From Rhodanobacteraceae bacterium (GTDB taxonomy: Bacteria > Pseudomonadota > Gammaproteobacteria > Xanthomonadales > Rhodanobacteraceae): a DNA stretch of 64,000 nt. Positions 14,772 to 25,244 of the stretch are shown here, in pieces. A program made the translations under genes and the position numbers. Under the pieces are notes generated by a model. That model searched no databases and was not told the origin of the DNA. It saw only the letters and a program-made list of their open reading frames with translations. The stretch covers positions 1 to 64,000 of the forward strand of contig JAJPHA010000122.1 of NCBI GenBank assembly GCA_021325475.1, in the 5' to 3' direction. Positions within the stretch are counted from its first letter, which is position 1. Each line of letters begins with the position of its first letter.

Positions 14772-17700
14772 GGCTCAACCTCAGCGTTTCCTGGACGTTG
14801 CGCAACAGGTCGGCCTCCTGATACGGCTTGCCGAGGTAACGCTCCACGCCGATTTCCAGCGCGCGCTGGCGGTGCTTCTCGCCGGTGCGCGAGGTGATCA
14901 TGATGATCGGCACCTGTTTCAGGCGCGCATCGTTCTTCATGTAGGTGGCGAGCTCGTAGCCGTCCATGCGCGGCATCTCGACGTCGAGCAGCACCACGTC
15001 CGGCACCTTGTCCTGGAGTTTTTCCACCGCATCGAGACCGTCCTTCGCGGTGATCACCTCCATGTCGTTGCGCTCGAGCACGCGCGTGGTGACCTTGCGC
15101 ATGGTGATCGAGTCGTCGACCACCATCACCAGCGGCTGCGCGCGATGCTCGACCGCGGACGGCGCCAGCGGTGCCACCGGCGTCACCGCCTCCTCGCCCG
15201 CCGCGACGCGTTCGCGCAGCGCGGCGCTGCGCCGAACCAGCGGCGCGAGATCGAGAATCATCACCACCGAACCGTCGCCCATGATGGTGGCGCCGAAGAT
15301 GCCCGGCACCGAGCTGATCTGCGGGCCGACCGACTTGACCACGATTTCGCGCGAGCCGATGACGCCGTCGATGCGCACTGCGGCGCGCTGGTCGCCGGTA
15401 CGGGTCATCAGCAGCGGCAACTGGGTCTCGTCGCTCATGCGGGTCGGCGGCAGATTGAGCAACTGCGACAGTTCGTAGATCAGGAACTCCTCGCCGGCGT
15501 AGGTGTAGGTCGGGTTCGGCAGGTTCATGCGCCGCTCGAGATCGTCGCGGGCGATGCGCACCACGCCCTGCACCGAGGACATCGGCACGGCATAGGTCGC
15601 CTCGCCGAGACGCACCAGGATCGCCTGGGTCACCGCCAGGGTGAACGGCAGGCGGATCGTGAAGGTGGTGCCCTGGCCGCGCGTGGAATCGATCGTCAGC
15701 GAACCGCCGAGCTGCTTGATCTCGTTGTGCACCACGTCCATGCCGACGCCGCGGCCGGCGAGCTGGGTCACCTGCTCGGCGGTGGAGAAGCCGGTTTCGA
15801 GGATGAAGCCGTACAAGTCGCGGTCGGACAGTTGCGCGTCCGGTTTCAGCAGGCCGCGCTCGATCGCCTTGCGGCGGATCGCGTCGCGGTCGATGCCCTT
15901 GCCGTCGTCGGACACGCGCAGCACCACTTCGGTCGCCTCGCGGCTGACCTGGATCGTCACCGTGCCTTCCTGCGGCTTGCCGGCGACGAGACGTTCCTCC
16001 GGCGATTCGATGCCGTGGGCGAGCGCGTTGCGCAGCATGTGCTCGAACGGCGCCTTCATGCGCTCGAGCAGGTTGCGATCCATTTCGCCCTGCGCGCCTT
16101 CCACCTTCAACTGGGCGCGCTTGCCGAGTTCCTGCGCCGCCTGGCGCAGCGTGCGGCGCAGCGACGGCACCAGCGAATCGAACGGCACCATGCGCGTGCG
16201 CATGAGGCCTTCCTGCAGGTCCGAGCTGACGCGCGACTGCTGCAGCAGCAGCGTTTCCGACTGGCGGGTGAGGTCGTCGAGCAGGTTCTGGATCGAGACC
16301 AGGTCCGACACCGACTCGGCCAGTGCGCGCGAGAGCTGCTGCAACTGGCTGAAGCGATCGAGCTCGAGCGGGTCGAACGCGGTGTCGCCGACTTCGTGCT
16401 GTTCGCGCTGATAGCGGGCGATGATCTGCGCCTCGGTTTCGAGCTCGAGCTTGCGCAACTGTTCGCGCAGGCGGCTCACGGTCTGCTCGAACTCGACCAG
16501 GTTGAAGCGGAAGGTCGAGATCTGCTGCTCCAGACGCGAGCGGTAGATCGACACCTCGCCGGCGTAGTTGACCAGCGAGTCGAGCAGATCCGAACGCACG
16601 CGGATCATCTCCTGCGGCGCGCGCGCCTGGACCTCCTCCTCCTCGACCGCCGCCGGTCGCACCGCCGGACGCGGCGGCGGCTTCGGCGCGGGCGCGGGTG
16701 CCGCGTCCGGAGCCGGCGCCGGCTCCGGACGCGCTTCCGCCACCGGCGGCGCCGGCGCGACGGCCGGCGTCCTCGCGCCGGCCGCGGGCAGCTCGCCCGA
16801 GACCAGACCCTCGAAGCGGGCGATGGCGTGTTCCGGCATCGCGATCGCCTGGCGCCGCGCGACGCGCTGGATCAGGCCGTGCAGCCGATCGAAGCCGCGT
16901 TCCAGCGAATCGACGGTGAGGCGGTCCATCACCCGGCGGTTGTCGCTGATCGCCTCGAGCAGCGACTCCATGGCGTGGGACAGGTCACCGATCGGCGCCA
17001 GTCCGGCCATGCGCGCACCGCCCTTGAGCGTGTGCAGGTCGCGCTGCAGGCCGGTGATCAGATCGCGATCTTGCGGCGCCTCGCGCAACTTCGCCATCAG
17101 CGAATCGGAATGATCGAGGATGTCGGCACCCTCCTGCACGAAGATCTCGAGCAGGTCCTCGTCCAGATCGGGCAGGTCGAGCCTGCCGTCCGGTTGCGGA
17201 TCGTCCGGCAGCGGCGGCAGCTCCATCGCGACCGGCGCGGGCTCCGCCACCGGCATCGGCGACAGTTCGATGACTTCGACGACCGGCGCGGTGGGCGGCT
17301 CCGGCGCCATCGCGGCCGGCGGAGGTTCCGACACCGCCACCGGCGGAATCTCGATGACCTCGACGCTCGGCTCGGCGGCGGGCGTGGCCAGCGTGACGGC
17401 TTCGACGGCGGCGGGCTCGTGCGCCGGCTCGACCGCCGCCGGCTCGCCTTCGGCCTGCGCCAGATCCTCGAACGAGAGCAGTTCCGGCTCGACCGCGGCG
17501 GGCACGGCCGGTTCCGGCTCGGCGGACGCCGAGGCGACTTCGGCCGGCGTCGGCTCCGTCGCGGCGGGCGCCGCCTCCGCCGCCACCGCTTCCGCGGCAG
17601 GCTCGGCGGCGGGCGCTGTCTCGGCCTGTGCGTCGAGATCGCGCACCAGCGCGGCGGTGAGGTCTTCTTCCGCCGCCAGGACGATGGACTCGATCGGCGC

Positions 17701-20700
17701 CGCGACTTCTTCCGGCGCCGCGGTTTCCTCGATCGCCTCCGGCGGGGCGGCGACCGGCTCGGTCGTCGCTTCCGGCACCGGCGCGGCCGCCGTCGCGTGC
17801 GCCTCGTCCTCGGCGAGCGCGAACAGGGTGTGCATCATGTCGGGCTCGGGCAGGGTGTCGCGCAGTTGCGCGATGCGCGCGGCGAGCGCGTCGGAATCGG
17901 GCAAGCGGGGTTGCGGCGTCTCCAGCGCGGCGATCACTTCCCGTACCAGCGCCGCCGATTCGTTGAGCACCGCCACGCCGGCCGCGTCAGGCGCCTGCTG
18001 GCGCGCGCGCAGACGCTTGATGTAGCCCTCGAGCGGCGCGAGCACGTGGCTGATGACGGGGATGTCGACCATCGCGATCGCCCCGTTCAGGGTATGCACC
18101 GCGCGCAGCAGCGGCTCGCTGGCCGGCAGCGCCGGCGCCGTCTTCAATTCGGCGAGATAGCCGTCGATGGCGGCGAGGTGGGTGGCGACCTCGCTCTTGA
18201 GGATGTCGAACAGCACCGGGTCGATGCTCGGCAGCGGACCCGCCGCGAGCGCCGCTTGTTCGGCGCGGTCGCCGCCGGCATGCACCGCGACCTCCTCGGC
18301 CGGCGCGCTGAAGGCGCGCTCGATGTCCAGTTCGGCGCTCAGCTCCGGCGCGGGGGCGGCGGGCGCCGGCTCGGCGGCCACCGGCACCATGCGCCGGACG
18401 ATGCGCTTGACCTTCTTCATGCGCTGCGGCGCGCCGCTGCGCACCCAGGCTTCCTCGCCGGCGGCGAGCTTGTCGGCGACGTCCATGATCGCGGCGATGT
18501 TCGATTTCGGCGCGCCCTCGCCGCGCAGCGCGGCCAGGAGTTCCGGCAGCACGCCGATGGCGTTGTCCACCAGCGCCTGCACCGCCGGTCCCGGCGGAAT
18601 GGTCTTGTCGAGCACGCGGTTGAGCATGTTCTCGACCTTCCAACTGAACTCGCCGAGCGCGAGCGCGCCGACCAGCCGCCCGGAACCCTTGAGGGTGTGG
18701 AACGACCGCCGGATCGGTTTGAGCTTCTCGAAGTCGTGCACGTCCGCCTTCCAGGCCGGCAGGCAGCGGTGCAGATTGTCGATTTCGTCCTGCACTTCCT
18801 CGACGAAGACCTCGCGGATCTCCTCGTCGATGTCGTCGGAGGGCATCGCGCTGAAACTCGCGTCCGCCATCGGCGAGGCGGCATCGACGTCCGGCACTTC
18901 CTCCTCGATCTCCTCCTCCACCTCGACGTAGCGCACGTTCGCGGCCGGCGTGGCGGTGGCCTCGGTTTCGGCCAGACGCAGGCCGGCGAGATCCTGCGCC
19001 GGCGGTTCGTGCGGGCGCGCTTCGCCGACGATCAGATCCTCGAGACCGCGGCCGGGCGCGACCTCGACCTCGGGGCGCAGGTCCTGCGGCGCCGGCGCCT
19101 CGGCCGGCGGCGGCGCGGCCAGCTCTTCCGCCTGGCCGACGCGGGCGATGTATTCGTCGATGCTTTCCTCGGAGAGTTCGATGCTCGGCATCTCGAGGCG
19201 TTCGGCCGGCGCGGACTGCACCTCGAGCTTCAATCCCTCCTCGCCGCTGGCGGGCAGATCGCTGCTCCAGCGCGGGAACTCGCCCTCCTGGGCGTCTTCG
19301 GTGGCCACCGTCGGCGCCGCGCCGAACGCCATGGCCGGCGTCCGCTCGGGACTCGGCGCCGCCGGACCGGCGCGCTCGCCCGCACCCGGCGCGGGCGCGG
19401 CGCTGCCGGAGGGGCGCTCCGGTCGCGTCGGCGCGGACCCGGGTCCGCCGCCGCGGTCGTCCTCCGGCACCGGCCAGTAGCCGAGCGCGGTCAGGCTCTG
19501 GCGGGTGACGTCGAGGATCTTCTCGCGGCCGCCGCGCTGTTCGCGCGTGGCTTCCATGTAGTACTCGATCGAGGCCAGCGCGTCGGCGAGCTTGTCCATC
19601 TGCTCCACCGTGGGCACGCGCCGGTGGCGCAGCAGTTCCACCTCGACGAAGCGCACGATGCCGTTCATCAACTGCGCCGATTCGTTCAGATTCAGCATGC
19701 GCAGCGCGCCGGCGATTTCCTCGAGCAGGCGCGGGATCGGCTCGACGCGGGCGTGATCCCACGGCGATTCGATGAAGGCGACGATGTCCTGCTTGGCCTG
19801 GGTGATGTTGACCGCGGCCTCCTTCATCAGCGCATCGAGGATCTTGCGCACCTCGGCCTTCGGCAGTTCGAGCCCGGCCGTACCCTTCGCAGCCGTGTCC
19901 TCCGGCGTCTCCGCGCCGAGGCGGTCGATGTGATCGTCCAGCGACGATTCGACGTACAACAGCGCGCCGGCCACGTCGAGCAGCGCGCCTTCGTCGGCCG
20001 GGCGCGTCTTGTTGGCGATCTCCTCGATGATCTTGCGTTGTTCGAGCACGACCCGCCGCGGCACGCCGAGACCGAGCATGCCGAGGGTGTCGCCGACGCG
20101 GTCGAGGACGTCGGCCTGCACCATCAGCTCGGCCGGATCGCCGCCCTGCGCGCGCAGGAAGATGTCGAGCGCCTCCTTCACCCGCAGCAGGTCGTCCTTG
20201 ATCGCGCTCGACACGGTGTCGAGCAGGGCGCGGTTGTGGCCGGAGATCGAACCCTTGGCGTGTTCCAGTTCCTTCTCGCTCGGCAGCAGGGTGTCGAGCT
20301 TGTAGACTTGGCGGATTTCGCTGGCGCGCGCGCCCGCGCTGCCGGCATGCGCGATGTAGTAAAGAAGATTTTTTGTCAATTCCACCGGCGGCTGCGCGCG
20401 GAAGCCGGCTTCGCCCGCGTCGACGAGCCGCTTGATCTCGCGGTCGACCTTGCCGAACAGCAACTTGACCGCGGCGTTGGCCTCGATCGCGCCGGATTGC
20501 ACGCCTTCGAGCACGCCCGTGGCGATCCACCACAGGCGCCGCGCCTGGTCTTCGCTGCACGAGGACCGCAATCGATCGAGCACGCCGATCAGGCGCTCGA
20601 GCTGCGAAGCGTCGTCGCGTATCCAGCGCAGCAGCGCGAGCTGGAACGCGGTGCGCAGGCGCGCGGCCTCCGCCTTGAGTTCCATCTCCGGCAGGCTCGT

Positions 20701-21171
20701 CGCCGCGCCGGCCGCGGCCGCGGGCAACGGTGCGGACAAATCCGGCGAGAACAGCACCGATTCGCTGAGCAGCTTCTCGCCGCGCGTGGCGCGCAGGTCG
20801 TTGAGCAGCGGCAACAGCACGATCGGGATGTCCTTGTGCCCGCTCTGCAGACGTTCCAGGTAATCCGGCAACTGCACGATGCCGCGCATCAGCACGGCGT
20901 AGGTCTCGTCCTGCGGCTTGATCTGGCCGTCGAGCAGGGCGAGCGCGACGCGCTCCATTTCCTCGACCACCATCGCCGCGCCGTACAGTTCGACCATGCG
21001 CAAGGTGCCCTGCACCTGGTGCAGGTAGGTGGCGCAGAACCGCATCAGGCTGGAATCGGCCGGATCCTCGACATAGGCCTCCAGCGCCTGGCGCGCCTGT
21101 TTCAGGGTTTCGTCCAGTTCCTGCTTGACCCAGTTGAGGGTCGTGAAGTCAATGCCGTCTTGGAGTTTCAT
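14764..21171 (-). CDS. chpA: ChpA hybrid chemotaxis histidine kinase, multi-Hpt
   Basis: About 2135 residues; the CheA-type kinase of the type IV pilus chemosensory system. The N-terminal half contains a series of Hpt-like helical bundles: the first ones lack a good phospho-acceptor (L-H-Q-V-Q-G near 50), while three have H-T-L-(K/N)-G: near residues 825, 1026 and 1380. Long acidic Ala/Pro-rich linkers separate them. The kinase core follows from about 1520: dimerisation region, HATPase with N-box HMLRNALAHGIE (about 1713) and G-R-G-V-G-M-D-V-V (about 1808), then a CheW domain (about 1840-1975) and a C-terminal receiver with phospho-Asp near D2063 (LLDVEMPRMDG). P. aeruginosa ChpA is of similar size and layout. 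I chose ATG 21171; a TTG at 21183 would add four residues. Confidence 0.9.
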   Translation of the reverse strand: MKLQDGIDFTTLNWVKQELDETLKQARQALEAYVEDPADSSLMRFCATYLHQVQGTLRMVELYGAAMVVEEMERVALALLDGQIKPQDETYAVLMRGIVQLPDYLERLQSGHKDIPIVLLPLLNDLRATRGEKLLSESVLFSPDLSAPLPAAAAGAATSLPEMELKAEAARLRTAFQLALLRWIRDDASQLERLIGVLDRLRSSCSEDQARRLWWIATGVLEGVQSGAIEANAAVKLLFGKVDREIKRLVDAGEAGFRAQPPVELTKNLLYYIAHAGSAGARASEIRQVYKLDTLLPSEKELEHAKGSISGHNRALLDTVSSAIKDDLLRVKEALDIFLRAQGGDPAELMVQADVLDRVGDTLGMLGLGVPRRVVLEQRKIIEEIANKTRPADEGALLDVAGALLYVESSLDDHIDRLGAETPEDTAAKGTAGLELPKAEVRKILDALMKEAAVNITQAKQDIVAFIESPWDHARVEPIPRLLEEIAGALRMLNLNESAQLMNGIVRFVEVELLRHRRVPTVEQMDKLADALASIEYYMEATREQRGGREKILDVTRQSLTALGYWPVPEDDRGGGPGSAPTRPERPSGSAAPAPGAGERAGPAAPSPERTPAMAFGAAPTVATEDAQEGEFPRWSSDLPASGEEGLKLEVQSAPAERLEMPSIELSEESIDEYIARVGQAEELAAPPPAEAPAPQDLRPEVEVAPGRGLEDLIVGEARPHEPPAQDLAGLRLAETEATATPAANVRYVEVEEEIEEEVPDVDAASPMADASFSAMPSDDIDEEIREVFVEEVQDEIDNLHRCLPAWKADVHDFEKLKPIRRSFHTLKGSGRLVGALALGEFSWKVENMLNRVLDKTIPPGPAVQALVDNAIGVLPELLAALRGEGAPKSNIAAIMDVADKLAAGEEAWVRSGAPQRMKKVKRIVRRMVPVAAEPAPAAPAPELSAELDIERAFSAPAEEVAVHAGGDRAEQAALAAGPLPSIDPVLFDILKSEVATHLAAIDGYLAELKTAPALPASEPLLRAVHTLNGAIAMVDIPVISHVLAPLEGYIKRLRARQQAPDAAGVAVLNESAALVREVIAALETPQPRLPDSDALAARIAQLRDTLPEPDMMHTLFALAEDEAHATAAAPVPEATTEPVAAPPEAIEETAAPEEVAAPIESIVLAAEEDLTAALVRDLDAQAETAPAAEPAAEAVAAEAAPAATEPTPAEVASASAEPEPAVPAAVEPELLSFEDLAQAEGEPAAVEPAHEPAAVEAVTLATPAAEPSVEVIEIPPVAVSEPPPAAMAPEPPTAPVVEVIELSPMPVAEPAPVAMELPPLPDDPQPDGRLDLPDLDEDLLEIFVQEGADILDHSDSLMAKLREAPQDRDLITGLQRDLHTLKGGARMAGLAPIGDLSHAMESLLEAISDNRRVMDRLTVDSLERGFDRLHGLIQRVARRQAIAMPEHAIARFEGLVSGELPAAGARTPAVAPAPPVAEARPEPAPAPDAAPAPAPKPPPRPAVRPAAVEEEEVQARAPQEMIRVRSDLLDSLVNYAGEVSIYRSRLEQQISTFRFNLVEFEQTVSRLREQLRKLELETEAQIIARYQREQHEVGDTAFDPLELDRFSQLQQLSRALAESVSDLVSIQNLLDDLTRQSETLLLQQSRVSSDLQEGLMRTRMVPFDSLVPSLRRTLRQAAQELGKRAQLKVEGAQGEMDRNLLERMKAPFEHMLRNALAHGIESPEERLVAGKPQEGTVTIQVSREATEVVLRVSDDGKGIDRDAIRRKAIERGLLKPDAQLSDRDLYGFILETGFSTAEQVTQLAGRGVGMDVVHNEIKQLGGSLTIDSTRGQGTTFTIRLPFTLAVTQAILVRLGEATYAVPMSSVQGVVRIARDDLERRMNLPNPTYTYAGEEFLIYELSQLLNLPPTRMSDETQLPLLMTRTGDQRAAVRIDGVIGSREIVVKSVGPQISSVPGIFGATIMGDGSVVMILDLAPLVRRSAALRERVAAGEEAVTPVAPLAPSAVEHRAQPLVMVVDDSITMRKVTTRVLERNDMEVITAKDGLDAVEKLQDKVPDVVLLDVEMPRMDGYELATYMKNDARLKQVPIIMITSRTGEKHRQRALEIGVERYLGKPYQEADLLRNVQETLRLSRA

Positions 21172-21179
21172 GGCTGCTC

Positions 21180-22052
21180 TCAACCGTTACGCAGGAACGC
21201 CAGGACCTGGCGATGCTCCACCCGCCGCAACTTGGCGTGGGCGAAATTCGTCACCTCGCCCGCGCCGAGCACCAGCAAGCCGCCGGGCTTGAGCAGGTTG
21301 GCGAGCGCGCCGAGCAATTCGCGGCGCCGCTCGCGGGCGAAGTAGATCAACACGTTCTGGCAGAAGATCAAATCCAGCCGCTTCAGCGGCGCGCGCGCCG
21401 CATCGAGCAGGTTGAACTGGGCGAAGCCGACGCGCTTGCGCAAACTCTCGCGGATGCGGAAGCTGTCCTCGTCCAGTTCCTCGCAGTAGCGTTCGCGATA
21501 CTCCGGCGGAATCTCCTGCAATTTCTGGCGCGGGTAAAGCCCGGCGCGACCAACGGCCAAAGCCGGGAGACTGACGTCGGTGGCGGTCACGCCGAAGTAG
21601 GTCTTCGGCGATCCGGCGGCGCCGAGCCCCCGCTCGAGCACCATCGCCAGCGTGTAGGCTTCCTCGCCGCTGGCGCAGCCCACGCTCCAGGCGTGCAACG
21701 CGCCTTGCGTGGCCTGGCGCGCCGCCTGCGGCAGCCAGTCCTCGGCGATCAGCTCGAACGACGGCGGATGCCGGAAGAAATGGGTCTCGTGCACGGTGAG
21801 CCGATCGACCAGCGTGGTCCACTCGATCGCGCCCTCCGGCACCTTCTGCAACTCGCGGAAATAGTCCTCGAAGCTGGCGTGTCCGGTTTCGCGCATGCGC
21901 GCCCGCACGCTGGTCACGAGGAACGCCTTGCGCGCCAGCGGCACGACCACTCCCGTGCGCTTCTCGAGCAGACTCGCCCAGCGCTCGAATTCGCTGTCGT
22001 CCATGCCCGGCATGGGCGAAAGCGGTGAGAACTTCCCGGTGGCAATCACCAT
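21180..22052 (-). CDS. pilK: PilK, CheR-type chemotaxis methyltransferase
   Basis: 290-residue SAM-dependent methyltransferase that methylates receptor glutamates of PilJ. CheR features: N-terminal helical domain, TVHETHFFRHP, the SAM motif WSVGCASGEEAYTLA and D-L-I-F-C-Q-N-V-L-I-Y-F near the C-terminus. Start is uncertain: ATG 22052 has a GGGGGTGG stretch upstream and is preferred, but ATG 22013 and one at 22085 are in frame. It lies between pilJ and chpA as in Pseudomonas. An unassigned 154-nt gap separates it from pilJ. Confidence 0.82.
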   Translation of the reverse strand: MVIATGKFSPLSPMPGMDDSEFERWASLLEKRTGVVVPLARKAFLVTSVRARMRETGHASFEDYFRELQKVPEGAIEWTTLVDRLTVHETHFFRHPPSFELIAEDWLPQAARQATQGALHAWSVGCASGEEAYTLAMVLERGLGAAGSPKTYFGVTATDVSLPALAVGRAGLYPRQKLQEIPPEYRERYCEELDEDSFRIRESLRKRVGFAQFNLLDAARAPLKRLDLIFCQNVLIYFARERRRELLGALANLLKPGGLLVLGAGEVTNFAHAKLRRVEHRQVLAFLRNG

Positions 22053-22206
22053 GCTCGATATCCACCCCCGCCAGACGCTCATCATGCCGCAATCGCTTGC
22101 GCCGCGCCTGTGTCCCCCCGCTCGTGTGCTGCACCCGCGTACCCATATCGATGCCGGCCGTCAGGCCCAGTCCGGATTGCCGCCGCCGGTGCCGTCCGCG
22201 TTCGCC

Positions 22207-24243
22207 TCAAGCCGGCAGCTTGAAGTCGGCGACCGAACGCCGCAGGTCGGCGGCGAGCTGCGCCAGGTTGCCGATCGACTCGGCGGTCTGGCTGGCGCCG
22301 ACCGAGGTCTGCGTGGTGATTTCCTGAATCACGTTCATCGTCGCCGAGATGTTGGTCGCCGCCGCCGACTGCTGGCGCGCCGCCTCGGAGATGTTCTGAA
22401 TCAGGTCGGCCAGGTCGTTCGACACCTTTTCGATCTCGCCCAGCGCCAGGCCCGCGTCCTCGGCCAGACGCGCGCCGGCCACCACTTCCGCGGTGGTCTG
22501 CTCCATCGAGGTCACCGCCTCGTTGGTGTCGGCCTGAATCGTCTGCACCAGCGTTTCGATACGCCGCGTCGCGCCCGAGGCGCGTTCGGCCAGGCGCTGC
22601 ACTTCGTCGGCGACCACCGCGAAGCCGCGGCCCGCCTCGCCGGCCGACGCCGCCTGGATCGCCGCGTTCAAGGCGAGAATGTTGGTCTGCTCGGCGATGT
22701 CGTTGATCAGTTCGACGATCGAGCCGATTTCCTGCGAGGATTCGCCCAGGCGCTTGATGCGCTTGGAGGTCTCCTGGATCTGGTCGCGGATCGAGTCCAT
22801 GCCCTGGATCGTCTGGCGCACGATGCCGGCGCCCTTCGAGGCGATCTGCACCGAGCGCTGCGCGACGTCCGCCGATTCGGCCGAGTTCTTCGACACCTCG
22901 TCGATCGAGACCGCGATCTCGTTGATCGCGGCCGAGGCCGAGGTGATCTGCTGCGCCTGATGCTCGGCGGCCTCGGCGAGATGCATGGCGGTCGCCTGGG
23001 TTTCCTGGGCCGAGGTGGACACGTGCATGGCGGTCTCGTTGATCGTGGTCACCAGCGAGCGCAGCGCCTCGACCGCGAAGTTGACCGAGTCCGCAATCGC
23101 CCCGGTGATGTCCTCGGTGACCGTGGCGCGCACGGTGAGGTCGCCTTCCGCGAGCGAACCCATCTCGTCGAGCAGGCGCAGAATCGCCTCCTGGTTGCGC
23201 TGATTCAGTTCCGCGGTGACCTGGTAGCGCTTGCGCTGGGCGCGGATCTGGCTCGCCACCAGCAGGATCACCAGCGCGATCGCGACCACGCCGGAAATGC
23301 CGCCGAACCAGATGTTCGGGAACAGCCGCTTGCCTTGCAGGTCGTTGATCGCCTTGGCCACCGGTTCGGCCTTGAGCAGCATGGTGGCGCTGTCCAGCGA
23401 GGTCTGGTCGGCGGCCTGCTTCACGTCCTGCAGGGCCGAGGCGGAGTCGAGCAGCTTCTTCACGGCGTCGCCGACCAGTTCACCCCACTGGCGATTGATG
23501 TCGGCGAGAATCTCCTTGGCCGCGGCATTGTCCATGGCGCGGATGTTGAGATCGGGATTGCCGGCGATCAGGCCGGCGAGCACCGCGCCGTAGAACTGGG
23601 CGTCGCGCTGCAGGCCGTCGGCCGCGGATTGCGCTTCCTCGCCGCCCTGCAGGATCGACTGCACACGGCGCTGCATGCGGTCGGCGAGCAGCATCTCGCG
23701 CGAGGAGATCATCACCTGGCTCGCCGAGCCGTTCTTCTCGGTGAGGATCTTGACCACTTCCTCCATGCGCGAGTTGAGCACCGGCATCTTGCTGTTGAAA
23801 TCGGCCGCCACGTTCGCGGTGTTGAGCACCTGCTCCTTGCTGTCGAGGATCTTGGTGGCGTTGGTATTGAGCGGCGCCCAGGCCTTGTCGAGCTCGGCGA
23901 TCTGCGGACCCGCGCCGGACTTGGCGTAGCCCTGCATGCCGGTGGTGGGATCGCCGTTCTTCAGCTTGTTGAGCAGATCGTCGATCGAATTGCGCGTCTG
24001 CTCCAGGCTCTTGAAGGCGTCGATGTTGCCGCCGGCGGCGTCGTTGGCGACCTTCGACAACTGCTGCGACAGCACCTGGATCTTGGTGACCAACGCCGCG
24101 GCGAGTGCGTCCTGCCGGGCGTTGTAGGTCAGCCAGACGAAGTTCACCGCCGCGAACAGGATCGCGACGATCAGCAGCACGACCAGCAACGTGTTCGTAC
24201 CCGTTCGTTCCTTGCCGCCGATGGCACCCGTCGTAACGCTCAT
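22207..24243 (-). CDS. pilJ: PilJ, methyl-accepting chemoreceptor of the Pil-Chp system
   Basis: 678-residue receptor. A first transmembrane helix at about 19-40, a periplasmic domain of two PilJ-type helical modules to about 325, a second transmembrane helix near 330-350, HAMP, and a long cytoplasmic coiled coil. The conserved signalling tip reads [20 protein letters not shown], followed by the usual [12 protein letters not shown]. In Pseudomonas PilJ senses pilus tension/PilA and surface contact and signals to ChpA. The start at 24243 is set by a strong AAGGGG Shine-Dalgarno; the longer upstream frame overlaps pilI. Confidence 0.9.
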   Translation of the reverse strand: MSVTTGAIGGKERTGTNTLLVVLLIVAILFAAVNFVWLTYNARQDALAAALVTKIQVLSQQLSKVANDAAGGNIDAFKSLEQTRNSIDDLLNKLKNGDPTTGMQGYAKSGAGPQIAELDKAWAPLNTNATKILDSKEQVLNTANVAADFNSKMPVLNSRMEEVVKILTEKNGSASQVMISSREMLLADRMQRRVQSILQGGEEAQSAADGLQRDAQFYGAVLAGLIAGNPDLNIRAMDNAAAKEILADINRQWGELVGDAVKKLLDSASALQDVKQAADQTSLDSATMLLKAEPVAKAINDLQGKRLFPNIWFGGISGVVAIALVILLVASQIRAQRKRYQVTAELNQRNQEAILRLLDEMGSLAEGDLTVRATVTEDITGAIADSVNFAVEALRSLVTTINETAMHVSTSAQETQATAMHLAEAAEHQAQQITSASAAINEIAVSIDEVSKNSAESADVAQRSVQIASKGAGIVRQTIQGMDSIRDQIQETSKRIKRLGESSQEIGSIVELINDIAEQTNILALNAAIQAASAGEAGRGFAVVADEVQRLAERASGATRRIETLVQTIQADTNEAVTSMEQTTAEVVAGARLAEDAGLALGEIEKVSNDLADLIQNISEAARQQSAAATNISATMNVIQEITTQTSVGASQTAESIGNLAQLAADLRRSVADFKLPA

Positions 24244-24286
24244 ATGCTCACCCCTTGAATACGTCTGAGTAGTAGCCGGCGATCCG

Positions 24287-24841
24287 TCACGCCGCCGCCT
24301 GCATGAAATCCGGACTGCGCACCAGCGCACTCATGCTGAACTGACCCCAGTGGACGTCGCCCAGCGGATATTTCTCGCCGACGAAGCGGCCGTAGCGCTC
24401 GTCGTCCTCGCCCACCGCCTCGGCGCGCTGTTCCTCGGAAAAATTGCGCTGGCCGAGCACCTCGTCGACGAGCAGGCCGACGCTGCCGCCCTGCTGCCGC
24501 ACCAGCAGCACGCGGCTGCTATCGGTCAGTTGCGTGCGCTCGCCTTCAAGGTACTGCTTGAGATCGATCACCGGCACCAGATTGCCGCGCACGTTGGCCA
24601 CGCCGAGCAGCCACGGGCGCGTGCCCGGCACCACCGTGAGCACCGGCAGGGTGAGGATTTCGTTCACCTCGTTGATGCTGCTCACGAGGTAACGCGCGCC
24701 GATGCGGAAACCGATGCCGCGCCACAACCCCGGCGCCTCGATCTGCTCCGGCAGACCCGCCGTGTGCGCGAGGCTGCGCCGCTCGTAGTCGGCCAGCGCC
24801 TCGAACGGCGACAGCTGCGGCAAGTCGAGCACGGAGGCCAT
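24287..24841 (-). CDS. pilI: PilI, CheW-type adaptor
   Basis: 184-residue CheW-domain protein linking PilJ to ChpA. The CheW core contains [17 protein letters not shown], then [19 protein letters not shown] and V-G-L-L-V-D-E-V, all standard docking features. It lies 6 nt after pilH and 43 nt before pilJ in the pilG operon. Length matches PilI. Confidence 0.88.
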   Translation of the reverse strand: MASVLDLPQLSPFEALADYERRSLAHTAGLPEQIEAPGLWRGIGFRIGARYLVSSINEVNEILTLPVLTVVPGTRPWLLGVANVRGNLVPVIDLKQYLEGERTQLTDSSRVLLVRQQGGSVGLLVDEVLGQRNFSEEQRAEAVGEDDERYGRFVGEKYPLGDVHWGQFSMSALVRSPDFMQAAA

Positions 24842-24847
24842 GGAGGG

Positions 24848-25213
24848 TCAGCTCACCAGCAGTTTCTGGATGCGCTCGAGCAGCTCGCGCTCCCCGACCG
24901 GCTTGGTAAGAAAATCCTTCGCGCCCTGACGCAGGCCCCACACCCGATCGGTCTCCATCGACTTGGTCGTGATGATGAGAATCGGAATCGACGAGGTGTC
25001 GGCGTCGCGGCTCAGGGTCCGCGTCGCCTGGAAGCCGTTCATCCCCGGCATGATCACGTCCATGATGACGAGGTCCGGACGCTCGCGCTTGGCCAGCGCG
25101 ATGCCGTCCTCGGCGCTGGCGGCGCTGCTGACGCGATGCCCGTTCTTCTCCAGCAGCGTGGTGAACACGCGGACATCGGTGGGCGAATCGTCGATGATCA
25201 GAATGTGTGCCAT
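24848..25213 (-). CDS. pilH: PilH, CheY-like response regulator
   Basis: 121-residue stand-alone receiver. Acid pocket DDSP at the N-terminus, phospho-acceptor Asp in VIMDVIMPGMNG, conserved Thr in I-I-T-T-K-S, and Lys in L-T-K-P. In P. aeruginosa PilH controls retraction through PilT and acts as a phosphate sink. Second gene of the operon, 31 nt after pilG. Confidence 0.88.
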   Translation of the reverse strand: MAHILIIDDSPTDVRVFTTLLEKNGHRVSSAASAEDGIALAKRERPDLVIMDVIMPGMNGFQATRTLSRDADTSSIPILIITTKSMETDRVWGLRQGAKDFLTKPVGERELLERIQKLLVS

Positions 25214-25244
25214 CTGTTTCCCCTTGTGTGCCGCGGATGGCCCC

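Noticed and set aside
14872-21345. A 6.4-kb open frame antisense to chpA
   Set aside because: It mirrors chpA codon by codon; its product is Arg/His/Asp-rich without recognisable domains, as expected from high-GC third positions.
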